Assembly (NCBI GenBank): GCA_963169635.1
Contig: CAUJDL010000041.1
Coordinates: 62,001-126,000, forward strand
Direction of reading: 5' to 3'
From: Bacteroidota bacterium
Lineage (GTDB): Bacteria > Bacteroidota > Bacteroidia > Chitinophagales > Chitinophagaceae
Length of the DNA: 64,000 nucleotides
Part shown: positions 1 to 9,318 of the stretch, one piece after another
Numbering within the stretch: position 1 is the first letter of the stretch
How the letters are laid out: the number at the start of each line of letters is the position of its first letter
Position numbers and translations under genes: made by a program
Notes under the pieces: model-generated
Told to the model about the DNA's origin: nothing
The model's database searches: none
The model's input: only the letters and a program-made list of their open reading frames with translations

Positions 1-1520
1 CAGCACAAATTTTAGAAAACCTAATTAAAGAAAGCAGTAATTGTACATTACAACAATTGTTTGAAAAGCTTATACAATCAACAGGCATTTTAAAGTTTAT
101 AATGCAAAGCCCAGAAATGCCTTGGCTTATGCAGGTTATAGCTACCTTTTTTAATTATATAAAAGACGAAACTAAACGAAACCCAGAATTAACACTTACA
201 TCATTGCTTAAAAATATTTCGTTACTAAATAATAATTTGCTAAGCATTCCATTAACAAAAATTAGTGCAACAAATAATGGCGTAAATTTTATAACAGCAC
301 ATAGCAGTAAAGGAAGTGAGTATGATTATGTTTTTATAATTGGCTGTACAGATAATGTTTGGGATAAAATAAATAACACAAAAAATAATTTTAAATTACC
401 CGATAATTTAGTTGGCAATAATAGTATTGCTACAGATTTAGAAGAAAGCAGAAGATTATTTTATGTAGCAGTTACCAGAGCAAAAACTAATTTATATATT
501 ACTTATAGCTTAAAAGGCAATACTACAAAAGCCAATATTGCCAGTAAGTTTGTTGAAGAAATTGCAGCAGCAGAAAATATAACAAAAGAAAATAGAAACA
601 TTGAAGATGCTAATATTTTAGCTACTTATACACTTGTACAATTACAAGCAAAAGCACAACCAGAAATAGAACTTATAGAAGATGCTTATTTAAATAAAAT
701 TTTAGAAACCTATACACTAAGCGTTACACATTTAAACAACTATTTAAGTTGCCCTATAAAATTTTATTTTCAAAACTTTATAAAAGTACCAGGAGCTAAA
801 AATGAACATATTGTTTTTGGTAGTGCTGTACATTATGCTTTAGAAATTTTGTTTAAAGAAATGAAAGATAATAATGACACTTTTCCATCAGAAGAAAAGT
901 TTGTCAATAATTTTTTGTGGTATATGTATAATAACAGAGAAGCATTTACAAAAGAAAGTTATATACTAAGAACAGCGTATGGAAAAAAGATTTTACCAGC
1001 ATATTATCAAACACATATACAACAATGGAATAAGATAGTTGCTATAGAAAAAGCTGCCAGAAATATTATTGTACACAATATTCCTTTAAACGGAAAGTTT
1101 GATAAACTTGAATTTAATGGCACACAAGTAAGAGTTGTAGATTATAAAACAGGCAAGCATGAAAATGCAATAAAAAAATTAGTTGCTCCAAATGAAAAAG
1201 AACCTAATGGTGGCGATTATTGGCGACAAGCAGTTTTTTATAAAATTTTAATAGATAACGATAAAACGAATAATTGGCAAGCAGTAAGTACTGTATTTGA
1301 ATTTATAGAACCCGTAGATGATATTTATAAAGTAGAAGAAGTAATAATAACACCAGAAGCTATAACAACTGTAACACAACAAATAAAAGATACATGGCAA
1401 CAAATACAAGCCAAAGATTTTAAAAAAGGTTGTGGTAAAAAAGATTGTGAATGGTGCAATTTTGTAAAAACAAATAATTTAGCTGTTGCCTTACATTTAG
1501 TAGAAGAAGAGGAAGAATAA
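1..1520 (+). CDS. UvrD-family helicase / PD-(D/E)XK nuclease, 3' part (5' end outside window)
   Basis: The frame is open from base 3, and the track's start at 57 is an internal TTG, so this is the C-terminal part of a longer protein. It shows UvrD/Rep helicase motif V (ITAHSSKGSEYD) and motif VI (EESRRLFYVAVTRAK). A RecB-type nuclease domain follows, with the GSAVH motif, an Asp in NGKFDKLEF, the catalytic VDYKTGK and a Q-x3-Y (RQAVFYK). One Cys in YLSCPIKFYF and three in CGKKDCEWC bracket the nuclease, the arrangement of AddB/Cas4-like iron-sulfur nucleases. By family this is an ATP-dependent helicase-nuclease for double-strand break processing. The partner subunit, if there is one, lies outside the window. 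The family call is firm; the AddA/AddB-type assignment is not. Confidence 0.9.
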   Translation, partial: AQILENLIKESSNCTLQQLFEKLIQSTGILKFIMQSPEMPWLMQVIATFFNYIKDETKRNPELTLTSLLKNISLLNNNLLSIPLTKISATNNGVNFITAHSSKGSEYDYVFIIGCTDNVWDKINNTKNNFKLPDNLVGNNSIATDLEESRRLFYVAVTRAKTNLYITYSLKGNTTKANIASKFVEEIAAAENITKENRNIEDANILATYTLVQLQAKAQPEIELIEDAYLNKILETYTLSVTHLNNYLSCPIKFYFQNFIKVPGAKNEHIVFGSAVHYALEILFKEMKDNNDTFPSEEKFVNNFLWYMYNNREAFTKESYILRTAYGKKILPAYYQTHIQQWNKIVAIEKAARNIIVHNIPLNGKFDKLEFNGTQVRVVDYKTGKHENAIKKLVAPNEKEPNGGDYWRQAVFYKILIDNDKTNNWQAVSTVFEFIEPVDDIYKVEEVIITPEAITTVTQQIKDTWQQIQAKDFKKGCGKKDCEWCNFVKTNNLAVALHLVEEEEE

Positions 1521-1550
1521 TATTATGATTTTTATTGCACTCAATGCAAT

Positions 1551-1558
1551 TATGTTTG
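1551..1558 (+). promoter_or_regulatory. Predicted -7 promoter box for the Ig-like lipoprotein
   Basis: TATGTTTG matches the Bacteroidota -7 consensus TAnnTTTG and lies 35 nt before the ATG at 1594. No good -33 TTG at 19-21 nt was found, so the call rests on the -7 box alone. Confidence 0.35.
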
Positions 1559-1593
1559 CACAATAAATTATTTTAATAGACTTATTTTTTTGT

Positions 1594-3003
1594 ATGAAAA
1601 AAAGTATATCGCAGATTATTGTATTGTTGTTAATTTTTGTAATTACAGAAATAAGTCAAACAGGTTGTGCAAATATGATTCCTCCAAGTGGTGGAGCAAA
1701 AGATACTATTCCACCAACATTATTAACTGCTGTACCAAAAGATTCATCTATAAATATAAAAGGCAATAAAATTGTTTTAACGTTTAATGAATATATAGAA
1801 GTAAAAGATGTTACTAATAATTTAATAGTATCGCCTTTACCTAAGAATAATCCTGTAGTAGATTATAAGTTAAAAACTATTACTATTAAATTAAGAGATA
1901 GCTTAGAGCCCAATACTACTTACTCTTTTAATTTTGGTAATAGTATTGTAGATGTAAACGAAAGCAACCCAGCACAAAATTTTACTTATGTTTTTTCTAC
2001 AGGAAACGAAATAGATAATTATACTTTTTCTGGAAAAGTAATTTTAGCAGAAACAGGAGCAATAGACTCGTCATTAATTGTTGTATTGTATAATAATACA
2101 AATGCAGATGCTGTACTTAAAGAAAAACCAAGATATATAACTAAAGTAAAAGGAGATGGTAGTTTTAGTTTTCATCATTTGCCTAATGGTGTTTTTGCAT
2201 TATATGCAATGCCCAATGATTATGCAAAGAAATATGATGATAGTACTAAATTATTTGCTTTTGCAGATAGTTTAATTCATATCAACAGCACAACAAATGA
2301 GATTGTTTTATATGCTTATCAAGAAGCAAAACAAGCAGAAAAACCAAGCACCACAACAGTTGTAAAAAGTAAAAACGATACAGAAAAATCTAAACAAATA
2401 AAATTTTCTACATCACTCGATGCTGGTAAGCAAGATATTTTAAGTAATCAACTAAGCTTAAATTTTATAACTCCATTAGTTAATTTAGATTCTTCAAAAA
2501 TTTTACTGACAGATACAAATAATCTACAACTTACTAATTACTCAATTTCTACTAACACTAATAAAACAAAAATTTTTATTAGTACAGAATGGAAAGAAAA
2601 TACTCCTTATCAATTGCAATTAAGCAAACAAGCATTTACAGATAGTTTGGGTAATACATTAACTAAAAATGATACCATAAAATTTTGGACAAAACAAACA
2701 TCAGATTATGGTGCTGTAAAAATTAGGTTTAATAATTTAGATACTACTAAACATCCTGTATTATTAATTTACAAACAAAGTGAATTAATAGAAAGTATAA
2801 AAATTACTGAAAAAGAACTCAGCAAAAAATTGTTTAAGCCCGGAGAATATGAACTAAAAATTTTATTAGATAAAAATAATAATGGTATTTGGGATGCAGG
2901 AAATTATACAAAAAAACTGCAACCAGAAATTGTTTATATCTTAAACAAAAAATTAGTTATTCGTGCAAATTGGGATAACGAATCTGAGATTACACTAAAA
3001 TAA
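1594..3003 (+). CDS. Ig-like domain lipoprotein
   Basis: The 469-residue protein begins with a hydrophobic signal ending in a lipobox-like QTGC, with Cys25 as the likely lipidated residue. Residues about 37-133 form a bacterial Ig-like (Big_5/SbsA-type) domain, seen in the PPTLLTAVPKDSSINI and LEPNTTYSFNFGNSIVD pattern. The C-terminal half holds a second beta-rich segment and ends in a KNNNGIWDAGNY stretch typical of this Bacteroidota family. It is probably anchored in the outer membrane or periplasm. Its biochemical role is unknown. It follows the helicase gene by 73 nt and has its own candidate promoter. The lipoprotein/Ig-fold call is good; no function is claimed. Confidence 0.8.
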   Translation: MKKSISQIIVLLLIFVITEISQTGCANMIPPSGGAKDTIPPTLLTAVPKDSSINIKGNKIVLTFNEYIEVKDVTNNLIVSPLPKNNPVVDYKLKTITIKLRDSLEPNTTYSFNFGNSIVDVNESNPAQNFTYVFSTGNEIDNYTFSGKVILAETGAIDSSLIVVLYNNTNADAVLKEKPRYITKVKGDGSFSFHHLPNGVFALYAMPNDYAKKYDDSTKLFAFADSLIHINSTTNEIVLYAYQEAKQAEKPSTTTVVKSKNDTEKSKQIKFSTSLDAGKQDILSNQLSLNFITPLVNLDSSKILLTDTNNLQLTNYSISTNTNKTKIFISTEWKENTPYQLQLSKQAFTDSLGNTLTKNDTIKFWTKQTSDYGAVKIRFNNLDTTKHPVLLIYKQSELIESIKITEKELSKKLFKPGEYELKILLDKNNNGIWDAGNYTKKLQPEIVYILNKKLVIRANWDNESEITLK

Positions 3004-3010
3004 AAATTGA

Positions 3011-5401
3011 TTAATCTTTTTTCTTTTCATTAGCAGCCTGCATAGGGTTTTTATTTGTAGTAGCAGGGTTGCGTCTATTATTTAATCTAGATTTATATAA
3101 ACTAAAGTTTGTAGGTATGGTTAAGCCACTTTTGTCTGTCCATACATTATTAGACTCATCAATATCTGCAGTTTCTCTCATAGGGTCTAATATAATAGTA
3201 GTAGCTTTTTTAGGTGTCATAAATACTTTAGTAACTTTATGTTCATTCTTTCTCCAAATTTGTGCAGGCATTCTTTCAATTTGTTTTGTACCATCTTCAA
3301 ATCTAAATTCTACAATTATAGGCATTACTAAACCACCTTTATTAAGAAAAGTAATTTCGTACATGTGTGTATTAGCATATTTTTCTTTAGTAGCATCATC
3401 TAAAGGTTCATTAATAAACATTGCATTTTCTGCTGGTAAATATTTTGTAGTATCATAAGGTTCTAAACCTCTTGCATAACGCCAATAAAAATCTCTTAAA
3501 GTTGTATCTGCATCTGTTGCAAAAACAATATTTTTATCTTCTCTGTTTCTAATTTTAGAAATATCATCAAATAAAGGCACATTAGGTTTATCTATTGCTC
3601 TTGGACTATTATTTCTTCTTGTATTATTTGTTGTAGCATTAGTATTTAGTGTTGCTACTTTTACGCTATCAATAGCAATATCACAAGGATCTATACTATA
3701 AAACCAACCTCTCCAAAACCAATCTAAATCTTCGCCACTAGCATCTTCCATTGTTCTAAAAAAATCTGCAGGTGTAGGATGTTTAAAAGCCCAACGTCTT
3801 GAATATTCTTTTAAAGCATAATCAAACAACTCTCTGCCCATAATTGTTTCTCTTAAAATATTTAATGCTGTAGCAGGTTTTGCATAAGCATTAGGACCAA
3901 ATTGAATAATATTTTCGCTATTAGTCATAATAGGTTCTAATTGTTCTTTTGGCAAACGCATATAATCTGTAATAGCAAATGCTGGGCCTCTTCTTGAAGG
4001 AAATTTATTATCCCATAATTCTTCTGTAAGATATTCTACAAAAGTATTTAAACCTTCATCCATCCACGACCATTGACGTTCATCGCTATTAATAATCATA
4101 GGAAAAAAGTTATGACCTACTTCGTGTACAATTACACCAATCATTCCATTTTTTATTGCTTCGCTATAAGTACCATCTTTTTCTGTTCTTCCATAATTAA
4201 AACAAATCATAGGGTACTCCATACCATTACTTGCTTCTATACTTTGAGCTACAGGATAAGGATAAGGAATTGTAAATTTTGAATAAGTTTTAATAGTATG
4301 TACTACAGCTTTTGTAGAAAACTTTCTGTATAAATTATAGGCTTCTTTAGGGTAAGCACTCATGCACATAATTTTTTTGCCTTCAACAGTTATAGGCATT
4401 GCATCCCAAATAAATTTACGAGAGCTACACCATGCAAAATCTCTTACATTATTAGCATGAAAAATCCATGTTTTTTTTAAGTTGCTTTTAGTTTGTTCAG
4501 CAGCAGTTGCTTCACTTAGTGTTACAATTTCTATAGGTTCTTTAGCTGTTTGTGCACTTGTCCATCTTTTAAATCTGGTAGCATTTAATACATCTTTATA
4601 ATTCTGACATTCGCCAGTAGCCATTACAATATGGTCTGATGGTACTGTCATTTGTACTTTATAATTACCAAAAGTTAAAGCAAACTCTCCACGTCCAGTA
4701 AATTGATGATTTTGCCAACCTTGAAAATCGCTATATACACAAAGACGAGGAAACCACTGTGTCATTGTAAATAAACTATTACCATCTTCAGGAAAAAATT
4801 CATATCCACCACGGCCACCCATTGTCATTCTGTTTGCTAAACGATAATTCCATGCAATGCTAAAAGTAAAACGCTGATTAGGTTGTAAAGGAGTTTTTAA
4901 ATTAACCCTCATCATTGTTTTATTTATTACATATTTTAATGCATTGCCCATAGCATCTGTTATTTTTTCTATGTTAATACCATAGCCATTATCTTTTTTT
5001 GCTTCTTCCATTTTTTCTAATGTAGCTACAGACATCATTTTATTTAATGTACTAGCATCTTGATAATTTGCATTATTAATTGTGCTGTGTTGGTTTTCGT
5101 CTAACTGAATCCATAAATAAGTTAATACATCTTGAGAGTTGTTATAATAAGTAAGTGTTTCTTTTCCTTTAAGTGTTAAGTTTTTTTCGTCTAATTCGCA
5201 AACAATATCATAATCACATCTTTGTTGCCAATATTGATTACCAGGTGCACCACTAGCTGTTCTATATACATTAGGCGTAGGTAATATAGTGCCTAATTGT
5301 TCAAACTTATTACCATGATTACTTTTAGGATTGTTTTGAATATCTTGTGCTTGTATATTAATTATACAAAGCATTGCCACAAAAAGAAAAATATTTTTCA
5401 T
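3011..5401 (-). CDS. M1-family zinc metallopeptidase
   Basis: The 796-residue protein has an N-terminal signal peptide (MKNIFLFVAMLCIINIQAQ) and is therefore exported. The zinc site is HEVGH at residues 426-430, with the third ligand Glu449 in WMDEGLNTF, giving the M1 spacing HExxH-x18-E. An upstream SNGMEYP matches the GAMEN-like exopeptidase motif. These features indicate a periplasmic or outer-membrane aminopeptidase. The substrate is not predictable. It lies 10 nt downstream of the HupE-like gene, so the two are probably co-transcribed. The track ORFs at 3069 and 4073 on the other strand are shadows of this gene. Confidence 0.93.
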   Translation of the reverse strand: MKNIFLFVAMLCIINIQAQDIQNNPKSNHGNKFEQLGTILPTPNVYRTASGAPGNQYWQQRCDYDIVCELDEKNLTLKGKETLTYYNNSQDVLTYLWIQLDENQHSTINNANYQDASTLNKMMSVATLEKMEEAKKDNGYGINIEKITDAMGNALKYVINKTMMRVNLKTPLQPNQRFTFSIAWNYRLANRMTMGGRGGYEFFPEDGNSLFTMTQWFPRLCVYSDFQGWQNHQFTGRGEFALTFGNYKVQMTVPSDHIVMATGECQNYKDVLNATRFKRWTSAQTAKEPIEIVTLSEATAAEQTKSNLKKTWIFHANNVRDFAWCSSRKFIWDAMPITVEGKKIMCMSAYPKEAYNLYRKFSTKAVVHTIKTYSKFTIPYPYPVAQSIEASNGMEYPMICFNYGRTEKDGTYSEAIKNGMIGVIVHEVGHNFFPMIINSDERQWSWMDEGLNTFVEYLTEELWDNKFPSRRGPAFAITDYMRLPKEQLEPIMTNSENIIQFGPNAYAKPATALNILRETIMGRELFDYALKEYSRRWAFKHPTPADFFRTMEDASGEDLDWFWRGWFYSIDPCDIAIDSVKVATLNTNATTNNTRRNNSPRAIDKPNVPLFDDISKIRNREDKNIVFATDADTTLRDFYWRYARGLEPYDTTKYLPAENAMFINEPLDDATKEKYANTHMYEITFLNKGGLVMPIIVEFRFEDGTKQIERMPAQIWRKNEHKVTKVFMTPKKATTIILDPMRETADIDESNNVWTDKSGLTIPTNFSLYKSRLNNRRNPATTNKNPMQAANEKKKD

Positions 5402-5411
5402 AACTAAAATA

Positions 5412-5993
5412 TTAAAAAGGCCATCTTGTTAATGCAATTTCTACAGCAATACCAAAAATTGCCCCACTGGTAAATAATAAATATTCTCTACGATTAAATT
5501 TTAAAATATTTAAACAAATTAATGAAATAATTAAAACTAAAATTACAAATAATAATTGACCAACTTCTATTCCAATATTAGCATATAATAAATTAAGAGC
5601 AGCACTAAAACCATTACCTTCTAATGCTACAAATTCTGTTGCAAATCCCATTCCATGAATTAAACCAAAAAATAATGCAAAGAAATAAATTGGTGGAAAC
5701 TTTGTTTTATATACAAATTTTTTTACAAATAAATTACTGAAAGAAGTAACAATAATAGTAATTGCTATTAAAAACTCTATCCAGTTTTTGGGCAAATAAA
5801 TTATATTAAATATGGCTAATGCTAAAGTAATTGCATGACCTATGGTAAATGCAGTAACAATAATTAATAATTTTTTCCAATGTACAAATTGATAGCGTAA
5901 AGCAATTGCTGCCATAAATAAAATATGATCTAAAGCACCAATATTTACAATATGTTTAAAACCCAAATCGAAATACAATTGAAAATTTCCCAT
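5412..5993 (-). CDS. HupE/UreJ-family membrane protein
   Basis: The 193-residue protein is hydrophobic throughout, with about six predicted membrane helices. It carries the histidine-bearing LDHILFM and FTIGHAITLALA motifs of the HupE/UreJ_2 family. Classical members are linked to nickel or cobalt handling, but many Bacteroidota members have no such context, and none of the neighbours is a metalloenzyme assembly gene. It starts 109 nt from the divergent DUF6702 gene and is followed 10 nt later by the M1 peptidase. A role in peptidase export or metal supply is only a guess. Confidence 0.82.
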   Translation of the reverse strand: MGNFQLYFDLGFKHIVNIGALDHILFMAAIALRYQFVHWKKLLIIVTAFTIGHAITLALAIFNIIYLPKNWIEFLIAITIIVTSFSNLFVKKFVYKTKFPPIYFFALFFGLIHGMGFATEFVALEGNGFSAALNLLYANIGIEVGQLLFVILVLIISLICLNILKFNRREYLLFTSGAIFGIAVEIALTRWPF

Positions 5994-6102
5994 TTTAAAT
6001 TTGTAAGTTGTTAAAAATAAAACTTAGTTTTAAAAGTATGTGGTTTAAATATACATTTGAAAATAGATAAGAAAAAGAAACTGCTCAAAATATAATAGAT
6101 AA

Positions 6103-6591
6103 ATGGTAAATAGTTTATTTAATTGGCTTTTAATTGGTTGCCTTACAATATTGCATCCATTTTATGTAAGTAAAATAGAGCTAAACCATAATGCAAAAGA
6201 TAAAACAGTAGAAGTATCTATTAGGGTTTTTACAGATGATATAGAACTTACTTTAGAAAAGTTTAGTAATACATCTTTAGATATAATACATCCTAAAAAT
6301 CCAGCATTAATAGATAGCTTATTAAATAAATACCTACAAGCCAAATTAAAAATAAATATAGACAATCAATATCAGCCCATGCATTATATAGGGTACGAAA
6401 TAAATAGAGAAAGTATATGGATATATTTAGAAATACCTACAATTACCAAGCTTAAAAAGGTAAATATTAATTGTAATTTTTTATACGAATATCAGCAAGA
6501 GCAAATAAATATTTTTCAGGTAAAAGCCAATGGTAAAGACAAAAGCTATCAATTAACTAATCCAAACACTCATGTAGTTTTTGAAATGTGA
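6103..6591 (+). CDS. DUF6702-like small protein
   Basis: The 162-residue protein has a hydrophobic N-terminus (LFNWLLIGCLTILHPFYVS) that could be a signal or anchor, followed by a beta-rich domain (KTVEVSIRVFTDDIELTLEK). This resembles the Bacteroidota family DUF6702, which I recall lying near HupE-like and M1 peptidase genes, as it does here. It is divergent from hupE and ends in TGA, with a TAA three codons later. Its function is unknown; the family name is from pattern recognition, not a search. Confidence 0.7.
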   Translation: MVNSLFNWLLIGCLTILHPFYVSKIELNHNAKDKTVEVSIRVFTDDIELTLEKFSNTSLDIIHPKNPALIDSLLNKYLQAKLKINIDNQYQPMHYIGYEINRESIWIYLEIPTITKLKKVNINCNFLYEYQQEQINIFQVKANGKDKSYQLTNPNTHVVFEM

Positions 6592-6648
6592 GGGATTTAA
6601 AAAGTAATACTTTTCTAATCTCTCTAATAATTACAGTGTTTATAAATA

Positions 6649-7392
6649 TTAATATCTCTTCTTAAAATTTCTGTTATTATTATTGTTGTTGTTGCTATTG
6701 TTATTGCTTCTATTATTATTGTTTCTGTTATTATTGCTTCTGTTATTATTATTTCTGTTATTGTTGTTTCTATTATTATTTCTGCCACCAAAATTTTGTC
6801 TTCTTTGCTGATTATTTCCATTACGGCCATAATCATCTCTTTCAAAATTTTGGTTTCTGTGTTTAATATATGGTGTATTACTAAATTCAAGCTCTCCACC
6901 AGTAATTTCTGTTAATTCAGTTCTTATAACATCATCGTGTACTAACTCTTTGTGCCAATTACTATAAGATAGTTTCATATAATAAGCAATTGCATTTGCA
7001 AAGCCCATTTTTTTCTCTGCATTTTCTTCTGCTAAAGCTTTATTAATGACAATTTCTAAGTTTTTACCTAAATGAGCATAACGAGGTTTACGTTTAGGAT
7101 AAGGTAATCTATCGCCTTTTTCTTTATATGTTTCTTTTTGAGGTATAGGATAAGGGCTATCTACATCTAATTGAAAATTACTAATAGCAAATAAATGATC
7201 CCATAAAATATGTTTAAAATTTTCTACATTTTTTAAATGAGGATTTAAAAAGCCCATTAATTCAATAACAGCTTTTGCTTGTTGATTTCTTTTTTCTTTA
7301 TCATCTATTGTAAATAAATATTCTACCATTTTTTGAATATGTCTGCCATATTCTCTCATTTCTAAATGATTTCTTGATGTGTTGTATTCCAT
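6649..7392 (-). CDS. DUF4290 protein with Asn/Arg-rich tail
   Basis: Residues 1 to about 190 match DUF4290 (MEYNTSRNHLEMREYGRHIQ at the start, then IELMGFLNPHLKNVENFKHILWDH), a Bacteroidota family of unknown function. The last 50 or so residues are an Asn/Arg low-complexity tail built from NNNNR/NNNRS units and ending in NFKKRY. The tail is probably disordered and, being basic, could bind nucleic acid; that is inference. The gene sits 58 nt downstream of dnaX. A TAnnTTTG box lies only 4 nt before its ATG. The overlapping track ORF at 6624-6899 is a frame shadow of the repeat. Confidence 0.88.
   Translation of the reverse strand: MEYNTSRNHLEMREYGRHIQKMVEYLFTIDDKEKRNQQAKAVIELMGFLNPHLKNVENFKHILWDHLFAISNFQLDVDSPYPIPQKETYKEKGDRLPYPKRKPRYAHLGKNLEIVINKALAEENAEKKMGFANAIAYYMKLSYSNWHKELVHDDVIRTELTEITGGELEFSNTPYIKHRNQNFERDDYGRNGNNQQRRQNFGGRNNNRNNNNRNNNNRSNNNRNNNNRSNNNSNNNNNNNRNFKKRY
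6665..6785 (-). repeat. AAT/AAC-rich low-complexity repeat in the DUF4290 gene
   Basis: About 120 bp of near-tandem units encode the poly-Asn tail with an Arg or Ser every four to five residues. The tract is imperfect and prone to slippage, so tail length may differ between strains or be misassembled. Confidence 0.75.
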
Positions 7393-7396
7393 AATA

Positions 7397-7404
7397 CAAA
7401 TGTA
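7397..7404 (-). promoter_or_regulatory. Predicted -7 box of the DUF4290 gene, almost touching the start codon
   Basis: The minus strand reads TACATTTG, a match to TAnnTTTG, ending 4 nt before the ATG at 7392. If used, transcription would begin at or next to the start codon, giving a leaderless mRNA. Confidence 0.45.
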
Positions 7405-7450
7405 GGGTAATGTAGTTTGTTGTAAATTTTGTTGTAGCCTTTCTTAGTTA

Positions 7451-9232
7451 TTAAATATCTAAACTAAGGTTTAATTTTTCTTTTAATGTTAAAACCAAAG
7501 GATAATTATTGGCAATAAATGCTAGCTTTTCTTTATTGGTTAATTTTTTATTCAAAGGTATTTCTTCTGGTGTTGAGTTGTCGTTTATATCAATTACAAA
7601 GTTAATACCTCTGTTGTTAAATGCTGTTTGAATTTCGTCTAAAACTAAAGTTTTTTCTTGTTCTATAAATTTTTGTTGTGTTAAAGCTGTAACTGTAACC
7701 CTAAAACTTTGTTCATTGATTATTTCAAGTGTTGCTAATTCAAAAGTTTTTACTGTAGAAAATTTATTGCCTTGCTTTTTTAATTTTTCTATAAAGCCAT
7801 TCCAGCTAAGTGTTAGTTTTTCTAATGTTAAAGGTAAGGCTTCTTGTACTTCAGAAATACTGTATTTATCGCCAGCTTTTTCTCTTAAAACTTCTAATAA
7901 ACTTTTTTGTTTGTTGGTAGTGTTTGCTTGTGTAGTATTAGTATTTACAACATTAGTTTTAATGGCTGTTGTTATTTTGGTTGTTGGTTCTTGTACATAA
8001 AGTTTAGCATCAGTTGTAGGGGCTAAATTTTTTGTTTTTAATTTAATACTATCTATTTGTTTAAACTTTACAACAGCCGAGTTATCTATTTGTTTTTTTT
8101 TTACAACAGCACCATTATCGTCAGTACTTAATTCTATTGCTTGATGTAAGAAATTTAATTTAATTAATGTAAGCTCTATATGCAATCTTTTATTACGAGC
8201 CATTTTAAAATTAATTTCTGCCTCGTTTAAAATATTTAATGCACTAATTAAATAAGAAAGACTGGTGGTTTGTGCTATAGTTTTATATTTTGTTTGCAAG
8301 CCTTCTACTACATCTAATAAAGCAATAGCTTTTTCATCTTTACAAACTAAAATATTTCTAATAAATTCTGCAAAGCCATTTAATACAATATCTCCTTCAA
8401 AACCTTTTCTGTTAATTTCATCGTATAGCAATAAAGTTGTTGCTAAATCTTGACTGTGTAAGCTTTCTAATATTTTAAAATAATAATCGTGGTCTAATAC
8501 ATTTAAGTGTTCTAATGTATTGGTATAAGTTAGCTCTCCATTGGTAAAGCTTACAATTTTATCAAAGATGCTAAGAGCATCTCTCATACAGCCATCACTT
8601 TTTTGAGCAACTACTTGTAAAGCATCTTTACTTGCTTTTACATGTTCTTTATCAATAATTTCTTCTAAATGTTCTACAATATCTGTAGTAGTTATTCTTT
8701 TAAAATCAAAAATTTGGCAACGACTTAAAATAGTAGCTGTTATTTTATGTTTTTCTGTAGTTGCTAAAATAAAAATTGCATAAGGTGGTGGCTCTTCTAA
8801 TGTTTTTAAAAAAGCATTAAAAGCAGAGGCACTTAAAGCATGAACCTCATCTACTATATATACTTTATATTTTCCTGATTGTGGTGCAAAGCGTACTTGC
8901 TCTATTAAAGTTCTAATACCATCTACACTATTATTACTTGCAGCATCTAACTCATGAATATTTAATGATGAGCCTTCGTTAAAAGATTTACAGTTTATAC
9001 ATTCGTTACAAGCTTCTCCATCATCTTGTAAGTTTTCGCAATTAATTGTTTTAGCTAAAATTCTTGCACAAGTTGTTTTTCCTACACCTCTTGGTCCACA
9101 AAATAAAAATGCATGTGCAAGCTGATTATTTTTAATAGCATTTTTTAATGTAGTAGTTATATGTGCCTGCCCTACAACTGTATCAAAAGTTTGAGGTCTA
9201 TATTTACGAGCAGATACAATAAATTTATCCAT
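7451..9232 (-). CDS. dnaX: DNA polymerase III subunit gamma/tau
   Basis: DnaX is the AAA+ ATPase of the clamp loader and loads the sliding clamp for replication. The protein has Walker A (GPRGVGKTTCARILA), a four-Cys zinc module (NCENLQDDGEACNECINC), a DEAD-like Walker B (VDEVHALS) and sensor LSRCQIF, followed by the collar domain and a variable tau-like C-terminal tail with a Lys/Thr-rich linker. The track starts at a TTG; I moved the start to the ATG at 9232 because MDKFIVSARKYRP is the usual N-terminus, giving 593 residues. I see no clear A-rich slippery site for a shorter gamma form. Confidence 0.97.
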   Translation of the reverse strand: MDKFIVSARKYRPQTFDTVVGQAHITTTLKNAIKNNQLAHAFLFCGPRGVGKTTCARILAKTINCENLQDDGEACNECINCKSFNEGSSLNIHELDAASNNSVDGIRTLIEQVRFAPQSGKYKVYIVDEVHALSASAFNAFLKTLEEPPPYAIFILATTEKHKITATILSRCQIFDFKRITTTDIVEHLEEIIDKEHVKASKDALQVVAQKSDGCMRDALSIFDKIVSFTNGELTYTNTLEHLNVLDHDYYFKILESLHSQDLATTLLLYDEINRKGFEGDIVLNGFAEFIRNILVCKDEKAIALLDVVEGLQTKYKTIAQTTSLSYLISALNILNEAEINFKMARNKRLHIELTLIKLNFLHQAIELSTDDNGAVVKKKQIDNSAVVKFKQIDSIKLKTKNLAPTTDAKLYVQEPTTKITTAIKTNVVNTNTTQANTTNKQKSLLEVLREKAGDKYSISEVQEALPLTLEKLTLSWNGFIEKLKKQGNKFSTVKTFELATLEIINEQSFRVTVTALTQQKFIEQEKTLVLDEIQTAFNNRGINFVIDINDNSTPEEIPLNKKLTNKEKLAFIANNYPLVLTLKEKLNLSLDI

Positions 9233-9318
9233 AATTGGCAATATAATAAGTTTCTAATAAATAGTTGATTTTATATTTTATTTAAAAACTAAATAATTTG
9301 TTTTCTATTACTTAAATA

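Noticed and set aside
3069-3458. 129-residue plus-strand ORF
   Set aside because: Antisense to the M1 peptidase gene, with no family resemblance.
6624-6899. Track ORF of 91 residues rich in Ile/Thr
   Set aside because: It is a different frame of the Asn/Arg repeat in the DUF4290 gene; its composition is a direct product of the repeat.
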